From UBA2779 sp965232165 (GTDB taxonomy: Bacteria > Spirochaetota > Spirochaetia > DSM-2461), in NCBI GenBank assembly GCA_965232165.1, contig CBDDOY010000002.1:1054001-1118000 (forward strand): DNA of 64,000 nucleotides. Reading direction: 5' to 3'. Each line of letters opens with the position of its first letter. Positions within the stretch are counted from its first letter, which is position 1. Positions 53,012-63,712 of this stretch are shown here, one piece after another. The notes beneath the pieces are model-generated. The model was given only the letters and a program-made list of their open reading frames with translations. It did no database searches and had not been told where the DNA came from. The translations under genes and the position numbers were made by a program.

Positions 53012-56000
53012 CTACCAGTATTCCTTAACCGCTAGATTCTTTCTGATAATGCGATAGATATTGTCTGGAATAACATCCACACTATAGGGGATAAGATCGA
53101 ATCCGCGATCACTGTCAAACAAATTTACTATGTCGGCTTTGTTGGCTACAAGAATTTTTTTGACGATATTATTGTTGTGGCTGTCATTGTCAACGCCTGC
53201 ATTTCCTCGTCTGTATTTGTGCATTAGCAATGCTGCACTTGTCATAGATTCCCTAACAAATTCGAGATTTGTACTTGAATTATATAGATTTGAAATGCTT
53301 TCTGAAATCATATTCCAGTTGGATGCGGAAGTTATTCTACAAAGTGATGCCAGAAGCAAGAGCCTGGCCTTTTTATGTTTGCTTGATACAGACTTAGACC
53401 TTTTTATCAGATAGTCAAATAGAGGGAAATTTCCCACTTTATCGATCTTATCATTATTTATATTGACTGCAATTTTTTCTACCAGATAATAGAAGAAGAA
53501 CTCCTCTTGCCTTTTGCCCCCTTCCAACATTGCCGATACCATGTCTGCGGTAGGACGTAAAAGGATAGTTTTTTTGCGTCTTATATAGCCAGAACCGTCT
53601 TCTATGTAATGAGTTGAAAACTGACAGAAATCGAATTCTTCTTCATGTGGAGGAGTGTAGCGTTTGAATTTACCTGTGTGCCAGAAAGGAGGATATGAAA
53701 TATCTTTGTTTCTTTCCTTTGCAATGGCATGTGGGGCATCTTGGTGAGTATCGTAATAATGAAGTAGTTGCAAGTTGTACTCCCATATTTCATCAGATGA
53801 TATTTTATTGTCATAATGGTATTTATATCCAATGTTAGCAATAGTGTCCCTGCCGCCGCCGCTTCTTAGATATTTAAGGAGTTCTTCTATGTAGGTTTTT
53901 TTATTGCCTATAAGACCAGCAGATTTTCTTGTAATAGTGTTAAGGGAGGCAAGCATTGGGGTGCTGTATTCTTCCAAATTCTTGTACAATGGCGATTCGG
54001 GGTTGATAAACACAAAATAAAAATACAGATCGGAAATAATCATGTTGCCATGTTTGGGGTGTTCTCCTCCCCTCGAATTCGTGAAGGAATGAGGATTCCT
54101 GCGCAAAGAATTCAGCATAAAAATGCCTGCATCCAGTGTTGTAAACACCTGCGTTTCATACTTGTCTATAAATGCGGACATTTCTAATCTAACTTCCGTG
54201 AGGTCGGCATTTTTATTATCAGCAGTCATTGTATAATACCGCATCTCCTTCTCAGGGCTGATGCCATCCAGTTTCCTAAATGTCAAATCCATAATATTGA
54301 AAGATTCTTTTACAAGTTTTTTCCCTGTGGAGTCCCATATTCGAATTAGGCATGACAACCATACATCCGCAGAAGAATCCGGTGCGTTATTAATGGTAAT
54401 CAAGGAATTGAGATATTGGCTGCCTCTATAATCGAGTATGTGGTCTAGCCGCAGAAAGCTCCGCACAAGAATAATTCTTTCATCTATTGACTGTGCTTCC
54501 TCCGTCATATCGAACCAGTCATTGACAAGTATTTGTGCAATTTCAACATCCTCCCCTATATTGGGGTAGTCAACGGAAGCATTCATTTCCTGTTTCCCCG
54601 GATAGACAAAGCCAAGCGTTGCTACAGCTACCATGGATTTTCGGTGTGCATCAATGTCCTTGTTGTTCATTGATTCTAGAGGTAATTGATTAATACTCTG
54701 CTTGAAATCGACATAAGAATACTTCTTGTCCTTGCTTTGAAAAAGAAAATAATTGTACTGAAAAATAGACTGGGCAATAATCTTCGGCAAATCATCGACG
54801 AAATAATTCATAGCTATTATCGAGTCATTTTTTAGATATCTGTCTGTCAACTTGAGTAGAAATGCAACGTATTGTTCATAGACACGTTTTGTCGGAATCT
54901 TCTCGGACCATTCTTCCTTAAGCAGGGATGAGTATAAAGCAACAATCACATCCTTTAAAACGCTATTGTTGCTTATGTCAATAATATCATCTTCCTTGGT
55001 CATATAGGTAGCCACACGCCCAGTCCATGTGCCGTTTCTGATTGAATCGTCTTGAATTGATATGAATGTTAAAAGTCTTGTATCCAACCTCTTAAAATAT
55101 CTGGTTACAGGGTTGTCGCTGATTTTTCTATCACTCTGTTCCAATAATGCCATGGTGAATTGCTTGCTATAGTAAGTCAAAGTACTATAGAAATCACCCT
55201 GAAATACATCGAATTTCACAGAATACAATGCAATCTCGACATAGCTGGAAAAATCTCCAGTGTTGTAAGCAATCCAACTATTCCATTGTTGCTTATAATC
55301 AACGGTGTTAAATTTTGTCCCGAATACTTCCTTGAGGAGCAACACGGTGTCCCACTTTTTTTGCCAGTTCGAATTTCGACGATCTGAATCAGTGGCAATA
55401 TTTCCGTCTGCGAGCAACTCACTCCAGATGGTTGCACCATCATCCTTAGATAAATAGTATTTAATCACATTGAACAGAGTTTCAGGGGACTTCTCGCGTA
55501 AAAATAAATGATAAAAATAGGAAGACCATAGTTGGGAATTGTTTTTCCTTATGCTTTCAGATAGCTTGTTCGCCAGTAATTTGACATTGGCGGGTTCAGC
55601 GGAAAGAAACAAAGCATGGCTAACACCAAGGTGCTTGCTTCTGTTCACTTCTATCGGTAATACCCAGTCACGCATGGGCAATGTGGGAACTGTTTCGACA
55701 AAAACAAAATCAAAATCTCTATTCTCAAAACTTCTTTCAACACTATAGATATTGTATTCGCTCGTTCCATCCTCAATTTTTGAATATAAGAAATCGTTGA
55801 ATGCAAACAATGCCTCGTGGTTGCCGTTGAAATACTGGGGGTCTTGGAAAAGAGTGCCAGCCAAATCCCCCAGATTATTGTCTTCTTTTGCTTGCCATTC
55901 ACTGGATGAGAGGAATCCTTCAAGAATTTCTCCATGCGCTGCGAGGTAAGAAAACGCATAAGAGGCATAATAGCTGTTTTCGACTGGTGTTGACCCCAGA

Positions 56001-59000
56001 ATTCTAGCAACGATTTTGCCCATCTCATACGCTAATCCAGGATTTTCGTCCAGTCGTTTATCCTCCATGAATAGTTTGGAGAAATAGAATGCGTCTACTT
56101 TGCCATCCCTTTTAATGAGGCGTTTTCCCGCCTCGGCAATCCCTTCCAGCGTTCCATAGAGATTGGCTGGATTGAATTCTAGATAGCGGAACTTTTCAAT
56201 TTTTATCTCCGTAATTTGATAAGATTCATTCTGGTGAGTGAGGGTAAAATAGGAAAAAAAATTATTTTTACCATAAAAAATGTTGCTCGACAGAATTGCG
56301 TCATTCAAATCGAGAATATTACTAATCATTTCTGTTCCTGATTTTGTAATAATTCCTTCACTAGAAGACAAATAATCATACATGCTTAATAAAAAGGAAG
56401 GATCGTCGGGCCACTCAAGGATGCCGATTCTGTTTTCTTCTAACCACTTGAATAGTCTTTCTGGACCCATGCTGAAAATACCGATTAGAAAATTCCTCTG
56501 TTCTTCCTTATTTAGATTTCCAAATTTACCCCGATGCTGAATGATTTTGAATATTCTATCTACATATCCTGAAATTCTGCTTTCTCGTTCTGCATTGTTG
56601 CCGATCATGCGCATTTTCCTGAATTGTAATGGCATGTAACCATGATTTTCCATTTCTATCCCATGGTCTCCGTCCCTGTGGCTATAGGGCATTGATGCAA
56701 GCCAATTTTGTTCCTCATTTAATGCTATTTTCTCTCCTGTAAATGTTCCGTCGCCAACGCTAACTTCGAAAAATTTGTAGGGAATATTCTGGGCATCGAT
56801 CTTCTCTCCGAAATTCTTGCCGGGATACAACTCTATTAGCAATATGTCATCTAGCACGGCTTCCTTGATATCGGTTGGGATTTCTTGCTCGTCAGCCCAA
56901 GTTTCAAACTCCATGGCTAGGTCGATTAACGACTTACCGGGATTCCGTCCATGCATAAAAACCTCAAAAAACGAATGAGTTATAAGGGATTTGAGCTTTT
57001 CTGGCAATGCATTCCAGCTAACTGTATATCTAGTCTGATCTTCCTGCTTCCCATCTTGTTCCCCTGATAGAATTTCATATTTACCTATAAGATAATTCTT
57101 GAAATCAGAGATGTTGTCGAAGGTAGAAAGATCGGACAATTTCTGCTCCCAATGCCGCCCCCATCGCTTCAATTGCGCATTATTTGACGCAGCTCTATTC
57201 TTTCCTGCGTTTTTTCCCATGCCATTAATGCTTTTCAGAACATTCAATCGCACATACATAATTTCCATAAATTCAAGTTCATAGGCATATGTCTTGTCAA
57301 ACAGCTTCTTGGAATTATCGAATAATATTTCGGCATCTTGAATCAACGACCGATAATTTTTATTCGCCCTCCCCCATTCTTTTATTGATTCAAAATCCTC
57401 TTCTTGCATGGAATAAACATCGGGATTATTTTCCTGTAGTAGATTGCCCTGCGACAGATTGTAAAGATACAGGAAAAAACCAATGGCCTTTTCCGTGGAT
57501 TTCCTATTCAGCATGTGTTTTTTTGCATTATATAATTCGGAAATATTATCGATCCAGTTCCGTATTGATTCGTCTTGATCGATTGCTTCATTATTAGTCA
57601 GGAATTCTTCAATAGATGCGCTGAAAAAAGTAAAATTTTTATATTGAGCTGTATATTCATTTTCCATGAAATTTTTTATATTGGCAATAGTATCGCTCTT
57701 CCTGTCCTTTTCGGCATTGATAATCTTGTACAGCGAAACAAGTAAATCTATCTCCAGAATTGCGTGCTCGGAGGATTCAGGATCAAAGGCTTTGGAAGCT
57801 AGGTTTATACGCATCTTAATTTCTCCTGCATCCGGATTCTGACTGTATGAGGAAAAATCCCAAAACATTCTTAGGAGAAATGCGTCTACATATTTTTGCA
57901 GGATGGAATTCATCCTCTCAATGCTGGAAACCACATGGGAATTATTTCTAACCTCCCGGCTAAAGCCCTTCCAAAGAATATCCAAGTATCCTAAGAAAAA
58001 GGCTTCGGCAAGAGCATCCTCATATCTTCCTTCCCGTTCTGCAACGCCAAAACGTTGCCATGCATCGTTCTCTTCAAACAAATCTTGGATACTTGAAAGT
58101 AGCAATCCTTCATAATAGGCATTAAGAAATTCCCTGTACCATTTGCCCCTGAAATCGGGTGGAATAATTTCTGCCCGATTCTCGTAAGAGTATGGGTGGG
58201 CATCAAGATTGTGCCAAAGGCCATTGATATAAATCTGTACCCAATTGTCTCGTCTCGATAGATCGTAGACTACCGCTGTGCTCATCTCGCTAGAATTTTG
58301 GGCATCGCGTTTTCCTTGAACCCCCACGGCCAAGCGCATAGGGTCTTGTGCAATGTGTCCTGAAAGCGAAAAGCTCCTTATTAGGTCGATTAAAACCGTA
58401 TTGGCGTAATATCCCTCTCCTACCCTGTTGTTTGGCAAGCCTCCAAGGATTTCAAATGTCGGATTCCTTTCAATCACACCATAGCTATAAATTCCATCCT
58501 TCAGATTGTCCCTTTTATTGGCATATCCAACCTCCCTGCGTGCTGCGTCAAAGTTAAAGCGAAGCCATTCCGCAATTTCACGGTAAATCTGCAAGCGATC
58601 CATAGCCTCGATAGGCTGGGTGTCTGTTTTATCCTTTTTCCCTGAATCCGGTTCATTGTATTTCCTGCCAGTTAATCGCTCATGCCATTGCTCATAGAAC
58701 ATCTTGAAGCTTTTATGTCTACTTTCGCCCTCCGCCGCTTGATCGGCTAGCTTTGGAGGTGTTGTCCAATTGTATTCTTCATATTGATGATTGTCGCTGA
58801 GAAGTTCCTCCAGATTTTTCTTCGACAGATGATGCTGGTTATCTTTGATTTCAAAACCTCTATCTTCATTGTACAGTGGGGAAAACGTCAGATTGAAGCG
58901 AATGCGGGGGCCATTCGTGGTCGATGCAATAAATTGATCCGGATATAATCTTGCTCCTTGGTTGATATCGGAAGTCTTTAAATTGAGATTGGAATCAATT

Positions 59001-61399
59001 ATGCCATCAACATTCTCCAGCGCAGTGGAGTAACCGGCGAATTTAGGGAAAACAGCATCCATGGATTCGGCTATGTAGGGGAATTCCATAATGCCTTTTA
59101 TTTCGTTCAGCGAATACTGTAACGGAGAAGGAGCCGTCAAGGCACCCAGTTTTCGCCAACTCCAGTCTTTCCCGTCGAGCCATTCGTAGACACCAAAGGT
59201 CGCATAGCGAAAATCCCGCCAGTTCTGAACTTGGTCATTGGGAATTAAAACTGTCAGACTGGCACTTGCTGTAGGTGTTTTTTCGGGTATGCTAAGAGGT
59301 ACAGGAGGGATATCGGCATTCATGTCGCTTCGTAAATACAATTCCTCCGTATCTCCCGCTTCTTTGCTGAAAAGCATTACTTCCCTGCTATTCCGTAAAA
59401 GAATGAACGGTCGCCATTCCAAATCCCCTTCCGTGTTTAAGCGCGAAAATTCAATCCAGTAGTGCTTTGTCGGATGCGTGGGAATACCACCAACGCAAAA
59501 ACGCGTAGGGATGCCAATTTTTTGGACTATGACTGCAAGTGCGGAATAAAAATATTCTTCGCCACTTTCAGACAGGCTTCCTTTCAGCAAAGGGTAAAAC
59601 AGGTTATTGTCTTGGAATTTCTTCCAGCTTGTTCTATTTTGCTCTTGATGAACAGTCTTTCTCTGCAAGAAATGCAAAAGCGTCCAAGCTATTTCGGTAA
59701 CAATTTCCTCGTTCTTTTCTCGGTTTATAATATTGCCAGCCAAAATATCTCTGTCATTCCCGTTTTCATCCTTACTATACAGAATAACGACAATGCCTTC
59801 GCTATCATTCTGTATAATTGCCAGATGGGGAAAATGCTGAGCATTATCCGATATTTGAATACGTACTCCTTCAGACGCCTGGTTGGTTATGGAAACATTG
59901 TCGGGAACGCCTTCGGCGACGGATAGTTTTCTGAAAGTCAAATTATGGTATCCTGAGTGTTTAAATCCTTCCCCCGATAAAATTGTTCGTCCGTCATAAA
60001 TTTCGAAACCATCCGGCAACCAGCCATTAGGAGCCGGAATGGCCAGTCTGCGCATTGGTTGGAAAAGAAGTGAAATCTCCATAGTTTCATCACCAACACT
60101 GCTATCGGCTGAAGTAGAGAACCTCTGCTCTATGGAAGGATGCCATATCCCATCCTGAAACCTTTCGTACTGCCCCATTTTGAAGAACATCTTGGACGGA
60201 AGTTCCGGCGATTCGCTTTGCTGCAAGCCGACAATTCGCAAGCCGGAGTATTCCAGTGGTAGTGGAAGAGTTTCTCCCATTACAAAGGATGAGTGAGATG
60301 CATCGCCGGCAGCCAGTCGCGAAGCAAACAGTTCATTATTCTGGAATAGTTGCCATTTGTTTCCTTCCCTGAACTGAAGCCACCAACCGTATTCTGACAC
60401 AGTCAGTCTTCCATCGCCATTTCTGTCCAAAAATCCCCGTACCAACCGCGCATCTGTTCCACAGTAGCGCAATACTTCCAGGGTTGCCAATTTTCGCATC
60501 CATGGCGTAGCCGTTTTCGCTCCCCATGGAACATAGGGGATGCTTACTGTCTCTTCGGCATCCTGCAAATCTGACAAACCGTCGGATCGTGACAAAAGAA
60601 GAAGATGCAAAAAACTAATTGGAGACTTCTCGTCTGGCTGCCATTGCGTCAAGAACGCTATCGAATCATGAAACACCTCTCCTCGTCCTGGCATTGTCAA
60701 TGCCAGTGTCCTAGCTATTTCTTCTATCCGCTCTTCATTGGAATAGTTGCCGTTTTTCAGATTCTCGAAATAGGCCAGACGTCCCTTGCCGAAAAATGCT
60801 CCGTCCCTAAACAAAGAATCCGATTCCGAATTCTCAATGCCCTCGTCGGTTTCTCGATCAGCAGATTTTCTCCATTTGCCATTTTGTTGAATTTGGATAC
60901 TAGGCAATCCGTCGGATGTTCTAGCAAACATATCCGGCTCAATCCTTGTCAGTCCCGCAATATCCAGTGCAACATTTCTGCCGGGAGGAGATGGAATAAT
61001 CAATGTCTGGCCAAAGGGTATGCCCAGACCCGCCTCTTTCATGGAGGCTTCGGAAACAGATAGGGTAAGCGATGCATTGCGTTGAACATCTTCGGCCTCT
61101 CCAAAAGAGAGACGGATTATGGTTTTTCCTTCATTGCCCAAGACATAATAGCCTACCGCAAAAATTTCGTTTATAATTGGTGGACCATCGTATTCAAATA
61201 CCAACTGCTCCGGGGAAAGTTCTATGGAGGAGTTCGTCATTTGAAGCAACGGTTCCCGGGACGAAGGATAGTCTCCCTTTGTATGAAATTTTTTTTCTGG
61301 AATAATCAATGCCTCATAAAACGAATTGCCACAAGAAGTCAGTAGAAATAATGCAAATAGGCATATGACATACCACCGCTGATTTGCATTCGAAATCAT
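53012..61399 (-). CDS. 2,795-aa lipoprotein with three degenerate transglutaminase-like segments
   Basis: The signal peptide ends LFLLTSC (Cys at residue 23). Three segments resemble transglutaminase-like domains. About 295-355 has LRYCGTDARLVRGF with an EF-hand-like insertion DRNGDGRLTVSEY. About 610-665 has SGEEYFYSALAVIVQKIGIP then TRF and KHYWIEF. About 990-1070 has GEGYYANTVLIDLIRSFSL, WVQIYINGLWHNLD. The usual Cys is absent in all three, His is kept only in the second and Asp only in the third, so they look non-catalytic. The C-terminal 1,700 residues are helix-rich and unrecognised. No stop or frameshift occurs over 8.4 kb, so the gene is maintained. It lies 3 bp after the next-described gene, on the same strand. 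Confidence 0.85.
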   Translation of the reverse strand: MISNANQRWYVICLFALFLLTSCGNSFYEALIIPEKKFHTKGDYPSSREPLLQMTNSSIELSPEQLVFEYDGPPIINEIFAVGYYVLGNEGKTIIRLSFGEAEDVQRNASLTLSVSEASMKEAGLGIPFGQTLIIPSPPGRNVALDIAGLTRIEPDMFARTSDGLPSIQIQQNGKWRKSADRETDEGIENSESDSLFRDGAFFGKGRLAYFENLKNGNYSNEERIEEIARTLALTMPGRGEVFHDSIAFLTQWQPDEKSPISFLHLLLLSRSDGLSDLQDAEETVSIPYVPWGAKTATPWMRKLATLEVLRYCGTDARLVRGFLDRNGDGRLTVSEYGWWLQFREGNKWQLFQNNELFASRLAAGDASHSSFVMGETLPLPLEYSGLRIVGLQQSESPELPSKMFFKMGQYERFQDGIWHPSIEQRFSTSADSSVGDETMEISLLFQPMRRLAIPAPNGWLPDGFEIYDGRTILSGEGFKHSGYHNLTFRKLSVAEGVPDNVSITNQASEGVRIQISDNAQHFPHLAIIQNDSEGIVVILYSKDENGNDRDILAGNIINREKNEEIVTEIAWTLLHFLQRKTVHQEQNRTSWKKFQDNNLFYPLLKGSLSESGEEYFYSALAVIVQKIGIPTRFCVGGIPTHPTKHYWIEFSRLNTEGDLEWRPFILLRNSREVMLFSKEAGDTEELYLRSDMNADIPPVPLSIPEKTPTASASLTVLIPNDQVQNWRDFRYATFGVYEWLDGKDWSWRKLGALTAPSPLQYSLNEIKGIMEFPYIAESMDAVFPKFAGYSTALENVDGIIDSNLNLKTSDINQGARLYPDQFIASTTNGPRIRFNLTFSPLYNEDRGFEIKDNQHHLSKKNLEELLSDNHQYEEYNWTTPPKLADQAAEGESRHKSFKMFYEQWHERLTGRKYNEPDSGKKDKTDTQPIEAMDRLQIYREIAEWLRFNFDAARREVGYANKRDNLKDGIYSYGVIERNPTFEILGGLPNNRVGEGYYANTVLIDLIRSFSLSGHIAQDPMRLAVGVQGKRDAQNSSEMSTAVVYDLSRRDNWVQIYINGLWHNLDAHPYSYENRAEIIPPDFRGKWYREFLNAYYEGLLLSSIQDLFEENDAWQRFGVAEREGRYEDALAEAFFLGYLDILWKGFSREVRNNSHVVSSIERMNSILQKYVDAFLLRMFWDFSSYSQNPDAGEIKMRINLASKAFDPESSEHAILEIDLLVSLYKIINAEKDRKSDTIANIKNFMENEYTAQYKNFTFFSASIEEFLTNNEAIDQDESIRNWIDNISELYNAKKHMLNRKSTEKAIGFFLYLYNLSQGNLLQENNPDVYSMQEEDFESIKEWGRANKNYRSLIQDAEILFDNSKKLFDKTYAYELEFMEIMYVRLNVLKSINGMGKNAGKNRAASNNAQLKRWGRHWEQKLSDLSTFDNISDFKNYLIGKYEILSGEQDGKQEDQTRYTVSWNALPEKLKSLITHSFFEVFMHGRNPGKSLIDLAMEFETWADEQEIPTDIKEAVLDDILLIELYPGKNFGEKIDAQNIPYKFFEVSVGDGTFTGEKIALNEEQNWLASMPYSHRDGDHGIEMENHGYMPLQFRKMRMIGNNAERESRISGYVDRIFKIIQHRGKFGNLNKEEQRNFLIGIFSMGPERLFKWLEENRIGILEWPDDPSFLLSMYDYLSSSEGIITKSGTEMISNILDLNDAILSSNIFYGKNNFFSYFTLTHQNESYQITEIKIEKFRYLEFNPANLYGTLEGIAEAGKRLIKRDGKVDAFYFSKLFMEDKRLDENPGLAYEMGKIVARILGSTPVENSYYASYAFSYLAAHGEILEGFLSSSEWQAKEDNNLGDLAGTLFQDPQYFNGNHEALFAFNDFLYSKIEDGTSEYNIYSVERSFENRDFDFVFVETVPTLPMRDWVLPIEVNRSKHLGVSHALFLSAEPANVKLLANKLSESIRKNNSQLWSSYFYHLFLREKSPETLFNVIKYYLSKDDGATIWSELLADGNIATDSDRRNSNWQKKWDTVLLLKEVFGTKFNTVDYKQQWNSWIAYNTGDFSSYVEIALYSVKFDVFQGDFYSTLTYYSKQFTMALLEQSDRKISDNPVTRYFKRLDTRLLTFISIQDDSIRNGTWTGRVATYMTKEDDIIDISNNSVLKDVIVALYSSLLKEEWSEKIPTKRVYEQYVAFLLKLTDRYLKNDSIIAMNYFVDDLPKIIAQSIFQYNYFLFQSKDKKYSYVDFKQSINQLPLESMNNKDIDAHRKSMVAVATLGFVYPGKQEMNASVDYPNIGEDVEIAQILVNDWFDMTEEAQSIDERIILVRSFLRLDHILDYRGSQYLNSLITINNAPDSSADVWLSCLIRIWDSTGKKLVKESFNIMDLTFRKLDGISPEKEMRYYTMTADNKNADLTEVRLEMSAFIDKYETQVFTTLDAGIFMLNSLRRNPHSFTNSRGGEHPKHGNMIISDLYFYFVFINPESPLYKNLEEYSTPMLASLNTITRKSAGLIGNKKTYIEELLKYLRSGGGRDTIANIGYKYHYDNKISSDEIWEYNLQLLHYYDTHQDAPHAIAKERNKDISYPPFWHTGKFKRYTPPHEEEFDFCQFSTHYIEDGSGYIRRKKTILLRPTADMVSAMLEGGKRQEEFFFYYLVEKIAVNINNDKIDKVGNFPLFDYLIKRSKSVSSKHKKARLLLLASLCRITSASNWNMISESISNLYNSSTNLEFVRESMTSAALLMHKYRRGNAGVDNDSHNNNIVKKILVANKADIVNLFDSDRGFDLIPYSVDVIPDNIYRIIRKNLAVKEYW

Positions 61400-61402
61400 G
61401 AT

Positions 61403-62683
61403 TTACTCCAATCCATCCGTACGACCGTGCCAGAAAGCAGCGGAAATTCTTGTTGGAAGAACAATTTTTTCTTCTTTTGTGATGCGTTTTTTGTATGCGA
61501 CATTGCAAAGCGTGCGGTAGACAAGCATATCCACAAAGTCTTGATTGCCATACCATAAGTCCATCATGTAGAAATCCTTGTCCAGATCGCCAATTTCTTC
61601 GTTTATATAATAGTCACTCATATGGGGAACGACATCAATACGCATAACACCTATATTCAGATCGGCATAGCCATCCAGTTTTTTCGCCAGATCATCACTG
61701 CTAGCTTCATACTCGGCGAAATCATTGAAAACCATAACATAGTTGGCATTCCTTGCTATCTTGTTATCGCTATTTCCCGTCTTGTTGTCGACATAGCCGT
61801 ACATCTTTCGGATGGAGTCAAATATGTTCATATCTAGGGGGGGTGAATACTCTTCATCGAAAAACTGTTTATCAATTTCAGACCAGAATTCCAACGTGGC
61901 ATCATTGTAGTCCCGATTGAAAGCGGTAATCTCCTTCAAACCCTTAATAACATAACCTTCCGATCCATCGTCGTTTAAGCTCCAAAGAGAGATGAAAATG
62001 GCCTTTTGAGTCCTTATCTGTGCTCTTCCCAGTTTCTCCCAGAATTCTCCCAGAAACCGGCGGTATTCCATTTTTTTCAGGTAGTTTACCTTCATCACAA
62101 CGGTTACGCGAATAATTTCCAAAGGAATATCCCTAATCTCAGGAATTGTTTCATAAACATCTGCCACAGTAAGAGTTTCTCGATTGTCATTTCGAATATA
62201 CACATAATCAAGCATTCTAAAAACAACCTTGTCCTGCTCGCCCCCATTGGCGGAAAAACTTGCCGTCGCTTCAATTTTCACAAGTCCCTTTTGCCCCTGA
62301 AAGGAATTCTGATTACTGTTGAAAGACACGGAAGTTTCCACTTCCTCCGATGTAAGATAATCCCCGTTGTCCCTGTCGAATATCATTGGAGTAACTGTCC
62401 AGTTCTCCGGCAATTCACTGTCCCAGAAAATTCGACCATCCTGCAACTGGGGCAATACCATGACATAACGTTCAGATAGAATAGCCAGTTGATTTTCCGC
62501 TTCACTGTAATCATCACCAACAACAAGGTGGACGCTTTCCAAGCCTTCCGGGTTGAATTGAAAAGCCGTACTTTTCGTTCCGATGCGCAATTCGTTCATT
62601 ACCGAGTCAGGTACGGTCTCCTGTCCTCCAATTGAGGCAATACTGAACATCAAGAAAAAGAATCCCGTCACTTGCTTCTTCAT
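61403..62683 (-). CDS. Exported protein upstream of the giant lipoprotein
   Basis: 426 aa, signal peptide MKKQVTGFFFLMFSIASIGG. Sequence after the signal (ESVHLVVGDDYSEAENQLAIL) begins a beta-rich N-terminal half; the second half (KAIFISLWSLNDDG...VMRIDVVPHMSDYYINEEIGD) could be an alpha/beta or vWA-like fold, but no MIDAS motif is clear. I do not recognise it. Its stop is 3 bp from the giant gene's start, so the two are an operon and probably act in the same envelope complex. Confidence 0.8.
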   Translation of the reverse strand: MKKQVTGFFFLMFSIASIGGQETVPDSVMNELRIGTKSTAFQFNPEGLESVHLVVGDDYSEAENQLAILSERYVMVLPQLQDGRIFWDSELPENWTVTPMIFDRDNGDYLTSEEVETSVSFNSNQNSFQGQKGLVKIEATASFSANGGEQDKVVFRMLDYVYIRNDNRETLTVADVYETIPEIRDIPLEIIRVTVVMKVNYLKKMEYRRFLGEFWEKLGRAQIRTQKAIFISLWSLNDDGSEGYVIKGLKEITAFNRDYNDATLEFWSEIDKQFFDEEYSPPLDMNIFDSIRKMYGYVDNKTGNSDNKIARNANYVMVFNDFAEYEASSDDLAKKLDGYADLNIGVMRIDVVPHMSDYYINEEIGDLDKDFYMMDLWYGNQDFVDMLVYRTLCNVAYKKRITKEEKIVLPTRISAAFWHGRTDGLE

Positions 62684-62760
62684 TCCAAACTCCTTGTCAA
62701 CATATCTTCACAATCCAGAGAGATAAAACAATATAACATATCCCATATTATGTACATGGT

Positions 62761-63236
62761 ATGGATTCCGAATTACTGCCAATGGCGGCACACTATCGTG
62801 ATCGTGCAGATGCAGAGAACACTTCTGATGAAATGAAGAACCAATGGGGATGGGCAGGCTTTACGACTCAAGATATAACACGTTGTCGTGTTATGGCTCG
62901 TATAATAGCCCTTTGTTATAACTGGCGGAGTATCTTCATCCGCCTTGTGATGCCGCACAAACATTATGAAGCCAGAACCAGCCGATCACTATTAAGGGTC
63001 CAGGCCGCCTGATTCGTCATGGAAGGAATTTGTTTCTTAAGCTAACGGGCATTCATGGTCATTACAAAAATCCGGTATTTAATGACTGAAGCAAACCGTA
63101 TTCTCCAATGGATAAGAAAGAATGCGGAGCAGTTGAAAGAGTTTGGATTGTACCGGATGATTTTGAGTATAGCCTTTCAGTGTTTTCTTGAAAATCGTCC
63201 GCTCAAAGTTCCACAGGAGTTTGTTTTTCAGTAAGA
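62761..63236 (+). pseudogene. C-terminal remnant of a DDE transposase (IS1380-like)
   Basis: The codons from 62761 read YRDRADAENTSDEMKNQWGW then TTQDITRCRVMARIIALCYNWRS, the end of an IS1380-type transposase (usual form RADAENAIDELKNQWGW). After the stop at 63012 the homology continues in another frame (RLIRHGRNLFLKLTGIHGH) and then back (RILQWIRKNAEQL, SIAFQCFLENRPLKVPQ). The 5' part is missing. It separates the giant-gene operon from the genes to the right. Confidence 0.8.
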
Positions 63237-63705
63237 TTTGAGGGTTAACTGCTTTTTTTAGGTCCATTGCTTATCAGAGACCGCATCCTGACAGCCATGC
63301 GGAAACTGTCAAGCCCCTTGAACTCACTGTAAAGAGGCTATTCCCCGGCTACACGAATAATGGAAATGGAATAAATTTTGCGGAGACATGGGTCCATTCT
63401 GGAAACACAGTTGTACCTGGGACTATGCATTATGGTTATCAAAGTATTTATGTCGATGTCTACTTGCCGCCTAAATCGAATGGCGATTACGGAAATATCG
63501 ATATACCCTGGAAAATTGGGAAAAAACCTTTCCCGACGCTGTTACGTTCCGTGGCACCTATTATTGCAACTACTATTGGCACAACAGTATTCTGGTCAAA
63601 GAGCACTCCGGACACTCCGTAATTTTTCTTTTTGCCACCAGCGATAAGGGAAGTCCTCTCACCCAACTCTCCTATCCGATTACACTTGCTCCCAAGGAGG
63701 GATGA
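63237..63705 (+). pseudogene. C-terminal fragment of an exported-type protein, one frameshift
   Basis: An open frame (FRSIAYQRPHPDSHAETVKPL, then YTNNGNGINFAETWVHSGN and YGYQSIYVDVYLP) runs to about 63535. It then shifts by one base into VTFRGTYYCNYYWHNSILVK to LAPKEG at 63705. The composition (Tyr, Asn, beta strands) suggests a secreted protein. I do not recognise the family. No start codon is present because the IS1380-like remnant abuts its left end. Confidence 0.5.
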
Positions 63706-63712
63706 TGAACTG

